From NCBI GenBank assembly GCA_001896885.1, contig MKRJ01000036.1, positions 1 to 64,000 of the forward strand: a stretch of 64,000 bases of DNA, given 5' to 3'. This document shows, in pieces, positions 62,366 through 64,000 of the stretch. The notes beneath the pieces are model-generated. The model was not told the DNA's origin. It searched no databases and saw nothing but the letters and a program-made list of their open reading frames with translations. Position numbers and translations under genes: made by a program. Source of the DNA: Rhizobiales bacterium 65-79. Lineage in GTDB: Bacteria > Pseudomonadota > Alphaproteobacteria > Rhizobiales > Rhizobiaceae. Numbering within the stretch: the stretch's first letter is position 1; every line of letters begins with the position of its first letter.

Positions 62366-64000
62366 TTGCGTCCAGGAAGGATCATTCGAGCGAGCGTGCA
62401 TGGCACGCGCCTGGCGGCGATGTTCGCCATGGCGGGGGCCGGTCTCGTGGCGAAGCCGCTGCCGGCCGCCGCGCAGACGCTTGCCTTGCGCGGCACCGTC
62501 GCCGCGCCCCGGACGGATGGCGGACTTGCCGGCGGCGATCTCTTCCGGACCGATCCGATGCAGGCGTCCCCCGGCGACGACGCCGGCTACAAGCAGGACG
62601 ATGTCGGCAGCCCTGGAGGCGCGGACGGCATCCAGCCGACGCTGCGCACCACGCTCGGCACGGACAACGCCTCCGACACACCGGCCGATGACGTCGACCG
62701 GGATCCGTTCGCCGCCGCGAACGGCACGAACGACCAGCCGCCCGCCCAGCCCGACGATGCGGACACGGCGACCGGCGATCAGTCCCCCGACAGCACGAGC
62801 GGCATGGCGCCGCCGCGCGGCCCGGCAACGCACGACACCGATACGGACGAGAACGGGCCGGGCGCCGGAGACACGGCCGCCGCGCCCAAGGCCAAAACCG
62901 CACCGGCCGCGGGAACCGATGCCGGACAGGACGACCAAACGACCGGCACCATCCCGGCCCGATCGATCGACGAGGACGACCAGGAGCGCAACAAGCGCGA
63001 GGAACGGACGAACCAGCGGGAGCAGGCGATCGAAGGCCTCAGGAAGAAGCCGGACGACGACCCCTATGCGCCGCTCGGCATCCCGGCCGGCGGCTTCACC
63101 CTGCGCCCGTCGCTGGAGACCGGCCTGACCGGCACGACCAACGCCAATTCCAGCCACGGCGGCAAGGGCGCCATCCTTTCCGAGAGCACGCTGCGGCTGA
63201 ACGCGACCTCCGACTGGTCGGACAAGACCGCGACGATCGACGCCTTCGGAACCTTCCGCAAGTCGATCGCCGGCCAGGACGTCTCGGAGCCCTCGGCCGG
63301 CATCAATGCAAGCCTCGCGGTGCCTTTCGGCAAGGATTACGTCGCCCGCGGCACCTTCGGCTACAGCCTGACGCCGGAAAGCCCCTCCTCTCCGGGCTTC
63401 ATCGCCGGAACGGTCGGCGAGCCGCTCACCCAGTCGATCACCGGCAGCCTCGGCGTCGAGAAGCAGGCGGGCAGGCTCAGGCTCAGCCTCACCGGCAATG
63501 TCGAGCGCGACACCTATGGCGACGCGAAGCTGGTCGGCGGCGGCACCGTCTCCCAGCGCGAACGGGATTCGACGCTGGTCTCCACGACCCTGCGCGCCGG
63601 CTACGAGATATCGCCGGCCCTCGTCCCTTTCGTGGAGGGCGAGGTCGGGCGCCGCTACTACGACCAGACGGTCGATTCGGCGGGCTTCCGCCGCTCCGCC
63701 GATCGGCTCGGCCTGCGTGCCGGCGTCACGCTCGATCTCGGCGAGAAGCTGAACGGCGAGTTCTCCGCCGGCTATCTCCAGGAAAAGGCGGACGATCCGC
63801 GCCTTCCGACGATCGCCGGCCCGTCGATCAATACCGCGCTCAACTGGTCGCCGATCCGCGGCACGACCGTGGCCTTGAACAGCTCGACCGTCGTCGAAGG
63901 CACGACGACGGCGGGCGAGACCGGAGACCTGCTCTACACCTCGGAACTCTCGATCGAGCGGCAGATGCGGGCCAATCTGACCGGCACCGCTTCGATCGGC
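62366..64000 (+). CDS. Outer-membrane beta-barrel protein (3' end beyond window)
   Basis: An open frame runs without a stop from here to the right edge (545 codons seen). A TTG at 62366 (MRPGRIIRAS) with GGGAA before it gives a good signal peptide ending near LPAAAQ; a GTG at 62396 is an alternative. Residues about 35-230 are Asp/Thr/Pro/Ala-rich and probably disordered. From about 234 (YAPLGIPAGGFTLRPSLE) the sequence shows alternating polar/hydrophobic beta-strands with Gly turns and frequent Tyr and Arg, as in large outer-membrane barrels of unknown or exopolysaccharide-linked function. No further domain can be named. Confidence 0.75.
   Translation, partial: MRPGRIIRASVHGTRLAAMFAMAGAGLVAKPLPAAAQTLALRGTVAAPRTDGGLAGGDLFRTDPMQASPGDDAGYKQDDVGSPGGADGIQPTLRTTLGTDNASDTPADDVDRDPFAAANGTNDQPPAQPDDADTATGDQSPDSTSGMAPPRGPATHDTDTDENGPGAGDTAAAPKAKTAPAAGTDAGQDDQTTGTIPARSIDEDDQERNKREERTNQREQAIEGLRKKPDDDPYAPLGIPAGGFTLRPSLETGLTGTTNANSSHGGKGAILSESTLRLNATSDWSDKTATIDAFGTFRKSIAGQDVSEPSAGINASLAVPFGKDYVARGTFGYSLTPESPSSPGFIAGTVGEPLTQSITGSLGVEKQAGRLRLSLTGNVERDTYGDAKLVGGGTVSQRERDSTLVSTTLRAGYEISPALVPFVEGEVGRRYYDQTVDSAGFRRSADRLGLRAGVTLDLGEKLNGEFSAGYLQEKADDPRLPTIAGPSINTALNWSPIRGTTVALNSSTVVEGTTTAGETGDLLYTSELSIERQMRANLTGTASIG

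Overview
The window is a continuous, gene-dense, high-GC stretch of an alphaproteobacterial chromosome. Gene content and order point to Hyphomicrobiales (Rhizobiales), most like Phyllobacteriaceae/Brucellaceae such as Mesorhizobium: the rhizobial flagellar order motB-motC-motD/fliK-transglycosylase-ftcR/rem-flgE-flgK-flgL-flaF-flbT-flgD-fliQ-flhA-fliR, a Brucella-like FtcR and Omp10-like lipoprotein, and an ornithine decarboxylase plus homospermidine synthase pair. I see no insertion sequence, prophage block, CRISPR array, tRNA or rRNA gene. The assignment is by recognition only; no search was run.

Layout. 1-18573: one large flagellar locus on the + strand. It starts after a strong terminator with fliF, then a FliH-like stator, motB, motC, fliK/motD and a transglycosylase, nearly all overlapping by 1-4 bases. 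The orphan regulator ftcR follows behind a perfect CtrA-type box, then hook and filament-junction genes, flaF/flbT, export gate genes, and FliJ-, FlgJ- and FlgN-like accessory genes. No flagellin, switch or rod genes lie here. 18580-21328 (-): a NicO/RcnA-type metal transporter with a DUF1007 partner, and a LysR regulator. 21452-23060 (+): ornithine decarboxylase behind a promoter and a ~440-base structured leader that fits the alphaproteobacterial speF RNA. 23147-24094: a GNAT enzyme and an SCP2 protein.

24228-27690: small secreted Lys-rich and His-rich proteins on the - strand, divergent from an OmpR/EnvZ-type two-component system. Two of the small-gene promoters share a motif with direct half-sites one helical turn apart. 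This is the best candidate here for a little-described system (possibly acid- or metal-stress related). 27718-37699: scattered metabolic and regulatory genes (DenD-like dehydrogenase, two SDRs, a CDF metal exporter, GNAT enzymes, an aminotransferase, a MarR-GNAT fusion, an ABA4-like membrane pair with a divergent TetR, a lipoprotein esterase). 37895-40433 (-): modABC molybdate uptake. 41021-47778: DUF533 protein, a phage-type muramidase, KDPG aldolase, a DUF882 cell-wall protein with a very long tail, and a sigma54-dependent response regulator.

47913-64000: oligoendopeptidase F, pabB-pabC (folate) with a DUF3445 gene, homospermidine synthase, Omp10-like lipoprotein, a PaaK-like adenylate-forming protein with a degenerate P-loop, a 5'-nucleotidase fused to LysM, ferrochelatase, a QmcA-type SPFH protein with NfeD, KdsD, and the start of a large outer-membrane beta-barrel protein that runs off the right edge. 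Intergenic DNA carries several palindromic repeats of the kind dispersed in rhizobial genomes.
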